Assembly (NCBI GenBank): GCA_020056715.1
Contig: JAGVHG010000140.1
Span: 1 to 64,000 of the forward strand
Reading direction: 5' to 3'
DNA length: 64,000 bases
Source: Phycisphaerae bacterium
GTDB taxonomy: Bacteria; Planctomycetota; Phycisphaerae; UBA1845
The notes beneath the pieces are model-generated. The model saw nothing but the letters and a program-made list of their open reading frames with translations. It was not told the DNA's origin and did no database searches. Both the position numbers and the translations under genes were made by a program. Within the stretch, counting starts at the first letter, position 1, and each line of letters starts with the position of its first letter. This document shows positions 1-8,894 of the stretch, piece by piece.

Positions 1-2
1 AG

Positions 3-77
3 AGGACGCTTGCATCGCTGAAGGCCCGAGGCGTCAACATCGAACTCTTGCCCTCGTGCGTACGGGATAATCAATGA
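3..77 (+). CDS. possible 3' end of a gene entering from the left edge
   Basis: An open frame runs in from the window edge and stops with TGA at 75-77. It reads ...SLKARGVNIELLPSCVRDNQ, which looks like an ordinary protein C-terminus. It converges on the cysteine-synthase fragment on the other strand, and the two stop codons overlap by 7 bases. Only 24 codons are visible, so no family can be named and the frame could be chance. Confidence 0.3.
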   Translation, partial: RTLASLKARGVNIELLPSCVRDNQ

Positions 78-508
78 CCAAACGGCGCTGTAGTATTAGC
101 GGCCTCGATCATATCCAGAATTAACTGTTTGGTAGTGAGGCCTCCTTCGCTCGGTATAAGGGTAAGTTGCGCACCAAGAGCCGCCATATGATCAAGTTTT
201 TCCTGACTAAAGGCATGGGAAGTAACGATATGAATACGATAACCCTTTGCCACGCAGATGAACGCAAGTGACGTGCCCGTGCTGCCGCCCGTGTACTCAA
301 CGATCGTGTCTCCGGGCTTCAATCGGCCGTCTTCCTCGGCGCGCGAAATCATTGCCTGCGCCGAACGATCTTTCATGCTTCCGGTGGGATTCTCCCATTC
401 GAGTTTGGCGAAAACTCTTCCACAGTCTGGTGGAACAACGCGACGAAGCTGCACCAACGATGTGTTGCCGATGGCCTGTAGAATGTTGCAGTTACTACTC
501 ATGCTCAT
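71..508 (-). pseudogene. truncated cysteine synthase-like (PLP-dependent) gene
   Basis: The 145 residues are the N-terminal half of a fold-type II PLP enzyme of the cysteine synthase / cystathionine beta-synthase family. The entry motif is NILQAIGNTSLVQL, the PLP lysine region is PTGSMKDRSA (Lys46), and the phosphate-binding loop is EYTGGSTGTSLAF. Family members are about 300 residues or more, so half the protein, including the rest of the PLP pocket, is missing. The frame closes at 71-73 against the end of a gene on the plus strand, and I could not find the missing half in the other minus-strand frames up to the window edge. A deletion or rearrangement is therefore more likely than a simple frameshift. 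An alternative is that a short product is made, but it is unlikely to be catalytic. Confidence 0.7.
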
Positions 509-676
509 TACTGGTCATTCCCTGTGCGAGTAATTACCCAAACGGACTCGGACGCGATGATCGTGGGGTGGATTGTATTACCAGCGGACCCTTTTGTTTT
601 CCGTGCGGATCAAACGTTGGGGGGTTAAACCGTAAACGGCGAAGATACGTGGGCATGGCGGTGAGCGTACATCATC

Positions 677-709
677 GGTTCCCCCAGGTCCAAAGGACCT
701 GGGGGAACC
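677..709. repeat. perfect 15-bp inverted repeat
   Basis: Two 15-base arms (GGTTCCCCCAGGTCC and its exact complement) are separated by AAA. It lies between recJ and the truncated cysteine synthase gene. No T run follows on either strand, so it is not an obvious intrinsic terminator. It is probably one of the dispersed palindromic units seen across this window. Confidence 0.6.
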
Positions 710-713
710 CTCG

Positions 714-741
714 CGTGCGAGAAGGGATTCTCGCACGAGCA
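714..741. repeat. dispersed palindromic repeat, copy 1
   Basis: CGTGCGAGAAGGGATTCTCG followed by CACGAGCA. A nearly identical unit lies at 53576-53603, about 53 kb away. Both are intergenic. Confidence 0.55.
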
Positions 742-750
742 GATCCGAAA

Positions 751-796
751 CCCCCTCACCCTGCCCTCTCCCCCGAAGCGGGGGAGAGGAGTTTTA
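751..796. repeat. C-rich/G-rich palindromic repeat (PLPLGGEG family), intergenic copy
   Basis: A CCCTCTCCCCC...GGGGGAGAGG hairpin with a CCCCTCACC flank sits just downstream of recJ. The same unit occurs inside recJ at 1703-1750, and shorter relatives are at 9411-9452 and 32855-32891. Confidence 0.6.
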
Positions 797-805
797 GGAC
801 GCATT

Positions 806-2575
806 CTAGGTCGGGAACTGGAAGTCCAGGATTTGCAATTCGACGCTGCGGCGGCCGTTGAAATCGTTGATGATCGGCTCGAAGGCCACGCGGCAGCGGC
901 GATGTTGCTTCAAGTCCTCGATCGCGCCGCCCAATCCGAACCCGATGCCCTTGATACGCGTGCCGTTTTGCTGAAACGAAACCTGCAAGTGGTCTTGATT
1001 GGCCCCGACGCAGCGCGGCTCGTAGGCGAGGTCGAGCCAGTCGGTGGCGAACTTGGGTTTGGGATTGCCGATGCCGAAGGGCCCCAACCCGACGAGCGCC
1101 TCCGCCGTAGGCAACGTCATTTCCTTGAGAATGACCTGGGCATCCAGTCGGAGCTTGTCAACCAGGTCATCGCCGGTGAGGCGATTGTTGGCCTCGGCGA
1201 CGAAAGCCTCGGTGAAAGCATCGACGCCGTCGGCGGCGATACGCAGTCCGGCGGCCATCGCGTGTCCGCCGTAGGCGAGCAGGTGCCGCGAACACGAAGA
1301 CAAGGCGTCGGCGAGGTCGAAGTGTTGGATGCCCCGTGCCGAGCCTTGGCCCTCGCCGTTGTTGAGGGCGATCATCACCGTGGGACGGTGGTAGCGGCCG
1401 ACGACCCTAGCGGCCACGATCCCGATCACCCCCGCGTGCCATCCCGGTGACGCTAGTACGATCGCCCGCCGTGCATCGCTCGCAAGGTTGTCACGCTCGA
1501 TCATCTCATAGGCCTGCTTGGCGATCTGCCGCTCGGTCGCCTGCCGCGAACGGTTGTGCTCTTCGAGGTAGAGGGCGATCTCGCGGGCACGATCGGCGTC
1601 GGCGCGGGTGAACAACTCGATTGCGAGCCTGGCGTGGCCCATGCGTCCGGCCGCGTTGATCCGTGGGGCGAGCTTAAAGCCCACGTCATAGCCGCTGATT
1701 GTCCCCCTCACCCTACCCTCTCCCCCAAGGGGGAGAGGGGTTTTTGTGCATCCACCCAGACCGGCGGACTCGATGAGCAGCCTCAGGCCGGGCAGCGATG
1801 AGGAAGGTAAGGCGCTGAGGCCGTGACGAGCGATGATCCGATTCTCTCCCACCAGCGGAACCACGTCCGCGATCGTTCCAATGGCCGCAAGCGGAAGCAG
1901 CTCGCGCAACAATTCGCGGAACTCGGTTGTGACGCGATCCGCGCCGCTGAGCCGCTGGGCGATGGCCCAGGCGAGCTTAAAGGCCACGCCCGCGCCGCTA
2001 AGATGCGGATTGGGGTATGTGCCGCCGACGGTGGGATGCACGATCGCCGCCGCGTCGGGCAGTTCGGCGTGGGGTGCGTGATGGTCGGTGATGATGAGCG
2101 TGACGCCGGCGTCTTTAAGGACCTTGGCGATATCCACCGCGGTGATCCCGCAGTCCACGGAGACGATCATGCCCGCGCCATCTTCGACCAGACGTTTGAC
2201 GGCCTCGAGGTTCAATCCGTATCCCTCGTCGATCCGATGGGGCACGTAGAACGTCACCTCGGCGCCAGCCTGACGCAGCATGTGCCAGAGGATGGCTACA
2301 CCGGTGGTCCCGTCCACGTCGTAGTCGCCGTAGAGGACGATTTTCGTTTTGGCATTGATCGCATCGACTATCCTCGCGGCGGCCTCGGACGCGCCGGGAA
2401 GAAGTTGCGGCGGGTGAAGGTCCTTCAGTTGCGGAAATAAGAAGGCTTCGCCCGTTCCATCGAGCGATAACCCACGGTTGATGAGCACTTGGGCGATGGC
2501 GGACGGGACTCGCAGGCGGCAGGCGAGGGCCTCGCAATCGGGCGAGGGGGCCGAGATCATCCATTGTTTGGCCAT
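806..2575 (-). CDS. recJ: single-stranded-DNA-specific exonuclease RecJ
   Basis: RecJ degrades single-stranded DNA 5' to 3' in recombination and repair. The DHH-family motifs are present in order: YGDYDVDGTTGVAIL, SVDCGITAVDIA, TDHHAPHAELPDAAAIVHP, then the DHHA1 motif near GWHAGVIGIVAARVVGRYHRP and the C-terminal OB-like part. I place the start at ATG 2575 (MAKQWMISAP), giving 589 residues, because the 26 residues before it in the open frame do not resemble RecJ. Between LIESAGLGG and ISGYDVGFKLAP there is an extra stretch reading CTKTPLPLGGEGRVRGT. It is encoded by a palindromic repeat that also occurs outside genes. The rest of the frame is intact, so the gene is probably functional. Confidence 0.93.
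   Translation of the reverse strand: MAKQWMISAPSPDCEALACRLRVPSAIAQVLINRGLSLDGTGEAFLFPQLKDLHPPQLLPGASEAAARIVDAINAKTKIVLYGDYDVDGTTGVAILWHMLRQAGAEVTFYVPHRIDEGYGLNLEAVKRLVEDGAGMIVSVDCGITAVDIAKVLKDAGVTLIITDHHAPHAELPDAAAIVHPTVGGTYPNPHLSGAGVAFKLAWAIAQRLSGADRVTTEFRELLRELLPLAAIGTIADVVPLVGENRIIARHGLSALPSSSLPGLRLLIESAGLGGCTKTPLPLGGEGRVRGTISGYDVGFKLAPRINAAGRMGHARLAIELFTRADADRAREIALYLEEHNRSRQATERQIAKQAYEMIERDNLASDARRAIVLASPGWHAGVIGIVAARVVGRYHRPTVMIALNNGEGQGSARGIQHFDLADALSSCSRHLLAYGGHAMAAGLRIAADGVDAFTEAFVAEANNRLTGDDLVDKLRLDAQVILKEMTLPTAEALVGLGPFGIGNPKPKFATDWLDLAYEPRCVGANQDHLQVSFQQNGTRIKGIGFGLGGAIEDLKQHRRCRVAFEPIINDFNGRRSVELQILDFQFPT
1703..1750. repeat. palindromic repeat inserted in frame within recJ
   Basis: CCCTCTCCCCC AA GGGGGAGAGGG with a CCCCCTCACCCT flank. 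It is the same unit as the intergenic copy at 751-796. It adds about 16-17 codons to recJ without breaking the frame. Confidence 0.7.
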
Positions 2576-2728
2576 TGTCGATCCGTCGAACCCAATCGCC
2601 GTCCAGAGAACCAGATTCCTGACGACTCTAGCTTGTGCCTGAAAGCATGGCAAACCGGCAACCGACGGGCAAGGTTCGACTTTAGCTTGAATTATGGCGG
2701 CGTGGAGAAACGGACAGGTTGTGTGTGC

Positions 2729-2757
2729 TTGATCGGATGAGGCGGACCCCCTATACT
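2729..2757 (+). promoter_or_regulatory. sigma70-type promoter for the response regulator gene
   Basis: TTGATC at 2729-2734 and TATACT at 2752-2757 with a 17-base spacer, about 65 bases before the GTG start of the response regulator. It is in the divergent gap with recJ. Confidence 0.45.
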
Positions 2758-2824
2758 CGTGGGTTGCACGAACGGGAATTTATGGGGCGGGCCAGAGCTT
2801 GCTCGGCACGAAGGAGACTACTCT

Positions 2825-3244
2825 GTGGCTACAGCGTTGGACGGTAAAAGCATCCTGGTCGTCGATGACGATCCGGACATGGTGACGGCGCTTACGATGG
2901 TCCTCGACGGCACGGGGGCGACGATCCAAACGGCGGGCGACGGCAACCTAGCGATCGAGAAGGCGGCGCAGTTCGACCCGGACCTGGTTATCCTGGATGC
3001 GATGCTTCCCAAGCGCAGCGGCTTCCTCGTGCTGGAGAAGCTGAAGGGGACTACCAGGAAGAAAGGCTCGCGGCCTCTGGTCATCATGATCACCGGCAAC
3101 GAAGGCAAGCGTCACCAGACCTGGGCCGAAAGTCTCGGCGTCGACGGCTACTTCAACAAGCCGTTCCGCATGGAACGTCTCGTCGAACGCATGGAACAGC
3201 TTCTCGCGAACGGAACAACGCTGCGCGAATCCCAACCCGCCTGA
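2825..3244 (+). CDS. single-domain response regulator (CheY-like receiver)
   Basis: Of the 139 residues nearly all form one receiver domain, with no output domain. The acidic pocket is D14-D16 (VVDDDPD), the phosphoacceptor is D58 (LVILDAMLPKRSG), and the conserved Thr and Lys are T90 and K112 (FNKPFRMERL). I chose GTG 2825 because AAGGAG lies 8 bases upstream and the receiver fold starts right after it; the longer open frame has no such site. A CheY-like protein acts by binding a partner once phosphorylated. No histidine kinase is nearby, so the signal and target are unknown. Confidence 0.88.
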   Translation: MATALDGKSILVVDDDPDMVTALTMVLDGTGATIQTAGDGNLAIEKAAQFDPDLVILDAMLPKRSGFLVLEKLKGTTRKKGSRPLVIMITGNEGKRHQTWAESLGVDGYFNKPFRMERLVERMEQLLANGTTLRESQPA

Positions 3245-3402
3245 GTCGCGGGCAGAATGAAATCCCGGCGTCCCGGAAGCAAGCGCGCTCTTTCCAGCCC
3301 GGAACCCAACGAGTAAAAACCGCGATAAGAATCGGCCGGTCCGAGAGTCGCCAGGCAGCGCCGGCGCCGCGTGCCGAACCCTCGTTGAGGTAGAACCCAC
3401 CC

Positions 3403-6315
3403 ATGTGTATTCGTATCGCCATCCCATCGTTGCCCGCCGCTGTGACCTTCACCGTGTTGCTCACGCTTGTGTTGTCCGCTCCGTCTCGTGGGCAGGACGT
3501 CGCCAAGGACGATGCCGCTCCGAGCGAAGAAGCAAAGCCCGCGACCCTCGCCGACGCCCGCGATCTGCTGATGCAGGGGTCGTACGAGGCCGCGATGGAG
3601 GCCTATGCGAAACTCTCGAACGACCCACAGCACGCCGTCCAGGCCGGGTTGGGTCTGGCACGATGCCGCCTTCAAGTCGGCCAATACGACGAAGCGATCG
3701 CGGGCTTAACCGCCCTGAACGCCGAAACCTCCGCGGAGTGGCACGATCTGCTCGCCGAGCTTTTGACTCGCCTCGGCAAGTACGCTGACGCCCAAACCCG
3801 CTTGCAGGCGGTGCTGAAAATCGACGAGCGTCACGCCGCCGCGCGACTCCAGCTTGGGCGGCTGCACGAGTTGCTTGGCCGACGCGATGAGGCGATTGAA
3901 TCCTACCGCTGGTTCGATCGACAGCTTGTGGAACGGCCCGACCTTCCCAAGGACGCGGCGTGGACCACCGATACGGCCCTTGGGTTCCTCCGGTTTAGCG
4001 TGTTGACCGGCACTGAGGTTCCGCGGCGGACGCAGCACGTGTTGCGAGAGATGCTCCAACCGGCGTATACCTGGCTGGATCGTTCCTACTGGCCGGCGCG
4101 GATCGCGGCGGGCGACCTGCTCCGCGAGAAATTCAACAACGATGAGGAGGACGGAAGCGTCTCGGACTATCTGGCCGCTCTGCGGATCAACCCCAACCTG
4201 TGCGAAGCCCAGGTGGGATTGGGCGAAGTGGTGTTGGAAGGCTGGCAATTCGAGGAGGTCGAGCGCCGGGCCGAACTGGCGCTGAAGATCAACCCGAACT
4301 TCTCTCCCGCGATCCATCTGCTGGCCAAGAAGTTCATCCTGGAGCGTCGTTATGAGCAGGCCAAGGAGCCTTGTGAGCGGGCGCTGAAGATCAACCCCAA
4401 CGATTTGACGGCGCTTTCGTTGTCGGCGGCGGCGTCGGCGTGCCGGTACGATCGAACGGGCGTCGAGCAAATGCAGGTCCGCGTGACTGCGCTCAACACC
4501 CGTTGCGCTTTGTTCCATCGCACCCTAGGCGACGCCTTGTCGGGCATTCGCCAGTATGCGGCCTCGGAGCGGGAATACCTAAGAGCCATCGAACTCGACG
4601 CGAGCGACGCCAACGCCCGCACCGAACTTGGAATGATGTACATGCAATGGGGCTTGGAGGATAAGGCCCGCGACGCTCTCGACGCCGCGTGGGCACTCGA
4701 CCCCTACAACGACCGGACCAAGTTCACCCTCGAACTGCTCGACCGGCTCCACAAATTCGCGAAGTACGAGACGGCGCACTTTGTGGTCAAGTATGATGCC
4801 GAGCACGATCCGGGATTGGGCGAGTACGTGTCGAGCTATCTGGAACCCATCTATGAGGCCGTGACCAGCGACTTCCAGACGCCGCTCAGCGATAAGACAA
4901 TCATTGAAATCTTCCCCACGCATCGCGCCTTCGGCGTCCGCATCACCGGCAAGCCGTGGATTCACACTGTCGGGGCCTCGACGGGGCGGGTTATCGCCCT
5001 CGCCTCTCCGCGGGAGTCGGCCGACCTCATGGGTCGCTACAACCTGGCCCGGGTCCTCAAGCATGAGTTCGCTCACACCGTTACTCTGGCCGCGACGGAC
5101 AATCGAATTCCCCACTGGTTTACCGAAGGACTCGCAGTCTATGAAGAGGACGCCCCGCGTCCGTTCGATTGGTCTGAACTGTTGGCTGACGCAGTGCGCC
5201 GCGACCGACTGTTCACCCTCGAATCCGTCGACTGGGGATTTATCCGCCCGCGACGTCCCACGGATCGTCAGATGGCCTATGCTCAAAGCGAATGGATGGT
5301 GGAATACATCGTCGAGCGGTTCGGGTATGACATGATCCAAATCATGGTCAATCGTTTCCGTTCCGGAAAAACGCAAAGCGAAGTATTCACCGGAGAATTG
5401 GGGGTGGAGCCGGAGAAGTTCGATCGTGCATTTCACGACTGGGCGCGAGCGGAGGCGGCTAAGTGGAATTGTCATTTTGATTTGAGTCCACCCGAAGACA
5501 TTAAAGAGCTTCGAGCACAGGCAGCGAAGGAAGACGCCGTTGCGAGCGTCTGGGGGCGACTGGCCCGTGCGGAGTTTGACGAATCGGAGTACGAACGGTC
5601 GATGGCCGCCGCACGGCAGGCGTTGGCTCTCGATGAGAACGAGGTCAACGGGCTTGATATTGTGACCAGTGTTTTGACGCTGCTCTCCCAAAAGGAAAAA
5701 AGCGAAGCGGGAAAGCGCGGGTATGAGGATGAGGCGCTGCCACTGTTGGAACGATTCATGCGGGTCGATCCGAACAGTTGGGCGGCTTCGAAACACTTCG
5801 CCGAGATCGCTCTGCGACGCAAGGAGTGGGACCGCGCCGTCGAGACGCTCAAGCGCCTTCAACACCTCTGTCCCATGGACCCGGCCAGTTGGGGAGGGTT
5901 GGCGGGGATATACCTGGAGAGAGGCGAGGAGGAGCTTGCCCTGCCGCAATTGATCGAACTGGCGCGGATCGAGCAGAACGATCCGTCGATTCCGCAAAAA
6001 GTTGCGAGCATCGTCCGGCGACGGGGCGAATTGCGCGAGGCACAGTATTGGTACCGCCAGGCACTCTCCATTGATCCGTCAAGCGTCGCCCTGCATCAAG
6101 CGTTGGGCGATGTGTGCATGCAGACCGGGGATTCCGAGGCGGCCTTGCGGGAGTACAAGACGCTGACTGAACTGCAACCCACAAACGCCAAACACTTCGA
6201 GGCCGCCGCCCTGGCCGCTCACAAACTCGGCGCGACGCAGGAGGCACAAGCGTTGGCCCGTCAGGCTCTCAAGCTCGACCCCCAATCGCAAGTTCGATCA
6301 TTGGTCCCTGAGTAA
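3403..6315 (+). CDS. secreted TPR-repeat protein with gluzincin (peptidase MA-like) domain
   Basis: The 970 residues begin with a signal peptide (hydrophobic stretch about residues 7-30). An N-terminal block of tetratricopeptide repeats follows (for example RALKINPNDLTAL and RAIELDASDANART). A metalloprotease-like domain is centred on H554-E-F-A-H558 with the third ligand candidate E575 in HWFTEGLAVYEE. A second TPR block closes the protein. This arrangement is known as peptidase_MA-like proteins with TPRs and is common in planctomycetes and delta-proteobacteria. The zinc site is complete, so proteolysis is possible, but the substrate is unknown. It is transcribed alone, 158 bases after the response regulator, and faces the SGNH gene convergently. 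Confidence 0.8.
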   Translation: MCIRIAIPSLPAAVTFTVLLTLVLSAPSRGQDVAKDDAAPSEEAKPATLADARDLLMQGSYEAAMEAYAKLSNDPQHAVQAGLGLARCRLQVGQYDEAIAGLTALNAETSAEWHDLLAELLTRLGKYADAQTRLQAVLKIDERHAAARLQLGRLHELLGRRDEAIESYRWFDRQLVERPDLPKDAAWTTDTALGFLRFSVLTGTEVPRRTQHVLREMLQPAYTWLDRSYWPARIAAGDLLREKFNNDEEDGSVSDYLAALRINPNLCEAQVGLGEVVLEGWQFEEVERRAELALKINPNFSPAIHLLAKKFILERRYEQAKEPCERALKINPNDLTALSLSAAASACRYDRTGVEQMQVRVTALNTRCALFHRTLGDALSGIRQYAASEREYLRAIELDASDANARTELGMMYMQWGLEDKARDALDAAWALDPYNDRTKFTLELLDRLHKFAKYETAHFVVKYDAEHDPGLGEYVSSYLEPIYEAVTSDFQTPLSDKTIIEIFPTHRAFGVRITGKPWIHTVGASTGRVIALASPRESADLMGRYNLARVLKHEFAHTVTLAATDNRIPHWFTEGLAVYEEDAPRPFDWSELLADAVRRDRLFTLESVDWGFIRPRRPTDRQMAYAQSEWMVEYIVERFGYDMIQIMVNRFRSGKTQSEVFTGELGVEPEKFDRAFHDWARAEAAKWNCHFDLSPPEDIKELRAQAAKEDAVASVWGRLARAEFDESEYERSMAAARQALALDENEVNGLDIVTSVLTLLSQKEKSEAGKRGYEDEALPLLERFMRVDPNSWAASKHFAEIALRRKEWDRAVETLKRLQHLCPMDPASWGGLAGIYLERGEEELALPQLIELARIEQNDPSIPQKVASIVRRRGELREAQYWYRQALSIDPSSVALHQALGDVCMQTGDSEAALREYKTLTELQPTNAKHFEAAALAAHKLGATQEAQALARQALKLDPQSQVRSLVPE

Positions 6316-6337
6316 GAATGACTTGCACTTTGCCAAT

Positions 6338-7396
6338 CTATGGCTGAGCGAAGAAGGCGCGCCATATCGCCTCGGCGAACAGTTCGTGGGCGCGTTCATT
6401 GGGATGGGCATCCACGCGGTTTACAACCAGATCCTCGGCAGGCAAACCGGCAATGGCCGGATAGAGATCCACCACCGGCGTTTGATTTACCTCGAAGAAC
6501 TTCCGTAGCAGGGCATGAAGAGTGGTAATATTCAACTTGTCACCGCTGGTACGAATAAACGGCAGCAAGGCGACGTGCAGCGTCACACCGTTTTCCCGGC
6601 AGTGTCCAATGATAGCGTTCAGTTGTTCCTGGTGGCGATGCCAAATGCCCTCATCGCCGTATCCTTCGGCCAGCCAGTCGTGATAGTTTCTCACGCTAGG
6701 AATGCGGGGAAGATAAATACGGCGATACAAATAGTCCATAAGACACGATGAATCCATATTGAAAAACTGCGTGTCGGGAGGCCGTATTGGATTGAAGTCA
6801 TCCGTCGTCGGTAGAAGTTTTTCGATATCATTGGCCACATAGCAGAGCACAACTTCGTCCACGCCGTACAATGAGATCATGTCCTGAATAGGTTGCAGTT
6901 GCGCACCGGTATCCCATCCGGGTTTGGCCACATTCATCACTTCCACTGTCCCCGGCGCGCGGACATCAAATAGAGATTGAATGCGATCCGGGAACCGGTC
7001 CTCCGTCCGCTCGATGCCCCATCCATAGGTGAATGAATCGCCCACAAAGGCAATCCGCCGAACGCCGGGCGGTTTGATCGGCGGCCACTCACGATCACGG
7101 CAACCGAGTGAATTCAGGTGCGTATGCAATGCGAACCAGCGTCGTGCGGGCAATGACACGCCGAACGAATCCGTCTGTACACATGCGAACCGAAGGTAAC
7201 TCTCGCCCGCCAATGCCGCAAAGCCGATCAGGCAGAGAAAAACAAGTCCATTGCCAATGCTTAGCCCCAATTTGCGATAGACTTTCCACGGGAACAACTT
7301 GAAAAAACAGCATGTGTGCAGGAGAAGGGAAAGGTAAAGAACCCACCAGAGGATATAGTCAAACAAATATCCGAAAGCGCCGCTGGTGAGCATCAT
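6338..7396 (-). CDS. membrane-anchored SGNH/GDSL-type hydrolase
   Basis: Two or three hydrophobic segments in the first 65 residues anchor the protein. The SGNH block I motif follows (AFVGDSFTYGWG, Ser121), then the Asn block near YVANDIE and the C-terminal Asp/His block VDAHPNERAH (D329, H331). These families remove or transfer acyl groups on polysaccharides or lipids. Its ATG overlaps the nadC stop codon by 4 bases (ATGA), so the two genes are translationally coupled. The functional link to NAD synthesis is not obvious and may only be co-transcription. Confidence 0.72.
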   Translation of the reverse strand: MMLTSGAFGYLFDYILWWVLYLSLLLHTCCFFKLFPWKVYRKLGLSIGNGLVFLCLIGFAALAGESYLRFACVQTDSFGVSLPARRWFALHTHLNSLGCRDREWPPIKPPGVRRIAFVGDSFTYGWGIERTEDRFPDRIQSLFDVRAPGTVEVMNVAKPGWDTGAQLQPIQDMISLYGVDEVVLCYVANDIEKLLPTTDDFNPIRPPDTQFFNMDSSCLMDYLYRRIYLPRIPSVRNYHDWLAEGYGDEGIWHRHQEQLNAIIGHCRENGVTLHVALLPFIRTSGDKLNITTLHALLRKFFEVNQTPVVDLYPAIAGLPAEDLVVNRVDAHPNERAHELFAEAIWRAFFAQP

Positions 7397-8277
7397 ACGC
7401 GGTCCAGCGATAAATCGATGGCGACTGCGGAATGAGTCAGGGCGCCGACCGAAATGCGGTCTACGCCGGTCTCCGCAACGGAACGAACAGTCTGTAGGGT
7501 AATTCCCCCCGACGCCTCTAAGGCCACTTTACCACGCAGTCCTAGATCGTCGCGAAGGATGACGGCCTCACGCAGTTGATCGAGGGAGAAGTTGTCCAGA
7601 AGAATGGCGTCGATTCCCACCACTTTGAGGAGCTGCTTGACCTGCTCGATGCCGTCAGCCTCGATTTCGACGAACGTCGGTACCGCATCCCGCATTGGCA
7701 ACCGGTTTAACATCTCGAATACGTCGTGAGCGAGTCGTGCTGTTCCTATCCCAGCCAGGTGGTTGTCTTTGATGAGCACGGCGTCATAGAGGCCCATGCG
7801 GTGATTGCTTCCTCCGCCGCAGCGCACGGCGTACTTCTCCAACACTCGCCAACCAGGGGTTGTCTTGCGTGTGTCATAGATTGTCGCATCGGTTCCGGAG
7901 ACGGCGTCAACGAATGCACGGGTGAGCGTGGCCACACCGCAGAGCCTTTGAAGAAAGTTGAGCAGGACGCGTTCCGCGGAGAGGACCGTGCCCAGCGGCC
8001 CACAAATTGTGGCGAGCTGCGCCGGCACAGAGTCGATCCGTCGCCCGTCGACGCCCGATGCAGTCCATTCCATGTCCACCGTAGTACTATACGCGGCGAA
8101 AACCGCGGCGGCGACTTCGCGACCGGCGAAGACGCCGCACTGTTTGGCGATGAGATGGAAGGTCGCGCGTTGTTGCGGATCATCGAGGAGCGAGGATGAG
8201 ATGTCCCCTGGTCCGAAGTCCTCGTTCTTGGCAAGCTCGATCAAACGCAAGATATCCTTATCATCGGCGATGCTCAT
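7393..8277 (-). CDS. nadC: nicotinate-nucleotide pyrophosphorylase (quinolinate phosphoribosyltransferase)
   Basis: NadC converts quinolinate and PRPP to nicotinate mononucleotide, CO2 and pyrophosphate in de novo NAD synthesis. Family features are NEDFGPGDISSSLL near the N-terminus, LNFLQRLCGVATLT, DTRKTTPGWRVLEKYAVRCGG (substrate-binding Arg/Lys), HRMGLYDAVLIKDNH, and the C-terminal VALEASGGI and ISVGALTHSA phosphate-binding strands. The ATG at 8277 gives 294 residues, typical for the family; a GTG at 8298 would add seven residues. It is the first gene of a two-gene unit with the SGNH hydrolase. nadA and nadB are not in the window. Confidence 0.93.
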   Translation of the reverse strand: MSIADDKDILRLIELAKNEDFGPGDISSSLLDDPQQRATFHLIAKQCGVFAGREVAAAVFAAYSTTVDMEWTASGVDGRRIDSVPAQLATICGPLGTVLSAERVLLNFLQRLCGVATLTRAFVDAVSGTDATIYDTRKTTPGWRVLEKYAVRCGGGSNHRMGLYDAVLIKDNHLAGIGTARLAHDVFEMLNRLPMRDAVPTFVEIEADGIEQVKQLLKVVGIDAILLDNFSLDQLREAVILRDDLGLRGKVALEASGGITLQTVRSVAETGVDRISVGALTHSAVAIDLSLDRV

Positions 8278-8363
8278 TTGCACTATTCTCGAATGCACCT
8301 AGTGTAGCGTCAACCATGAATTGATGGGTTGAGTGGCATGGCCAAGCGCAGTCACATATGCCG

Positions 8364-8576
8364 TTATAGGTCTGCCGGGGTTAGCCCGGTTCGCTTGGCG
8401 ATGCGCACGAGCATGCGGGTGCCAATCTCCTCGTTCTCATGGAACGCGAATACGAAATTCGGCCACCCGATTCTTTGCAAGGTACGATGTGAGCCGGACT
8501 GTCACTTGATTGACCAACCGATGCGGAGCAGCGCCGCCGGCACTCGCGATGCCCGGGTTGAAGGCCAGTCCGCCAC
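8364..8576 (-). pseudogene. hicA-type mRNA interferase toxin, interrupted by a stop
   Basis: Read from GTG 8576 the frame gives VADWPSTRASRVPAALLRIG, then WSIK, a TGA at 8512-8514, then QSGSHRTLQRIGWPNFVF and AFHENEEIGTRMLVRIAKRT, ending GLTPADL. This is the HicA double-stranded-RNA-binding-like fold, including the GSHR histidine. Where the stop stands, relatives usually have Arg, so CGA to TGA is a likely single change. It follows the broken hicB after 2 bases. The toxin should be inactive unless the TGA is read through. Confidence 0.75.
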
Positions 8577-8578
8577 GG

Positions 8579-8786
8579 TTAAGCTGCGACGATTGAAAAG
8601 ACCGCTTCCACTTGCGGGAGGTCTTCGCCGTGTTCCAGCCGCTCGGCCGGGACGCGCAACGCCGGCGCCTGGGCGCGCATCACCGCTTCTTCACGCGACG
8701 CGCCATACGTTATCACGCCAGGCAACTCCGGGACCTCAGCGATCCACCGACCGTCGGTCTCCTGTTCGACACTCGACTTTGAACAT
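8579..8786 (-). pseudogene. hicB-type antitoxin, frameshifted near codon 5
   Basis: ATG 8786 opens MFKVE. One extra base around 8770-8773 then shifts the frame; the original frame continues VEQETDGRWIAEVPELPG, VITYGASREEAVMRAQA, LEHGEDLPQVEAVFSIVAA and stops at 8579-8581. This is the HicB partial RNase-H-like fold. Removing one T restores a normal MFKVEVEQETDGRW start. With the adjacent broken hicA this is a dead toxin-antitoxin module. Confidence 0.75.
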
Positions 8787-8894
8787 GATGCCAGTATAGC
8801 TTATTTCCACCCCGGAACCAAGACTCGTATCGCTGGCTTTACGCGGCTAGAATACATTGCAAGAAAACCGCAAGGAGACTGAGTGTAATCTTCC

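Noticed and set aside
677-709. intrinsic terminator for recJ
   Set aside because: The stem is perfect but no T run follows on either strand.
8329-8799. 156-codon open frame on the plus strand
   Set aside because: It is antisense to the hicBA remnant, whose minus-strand frames match known families.
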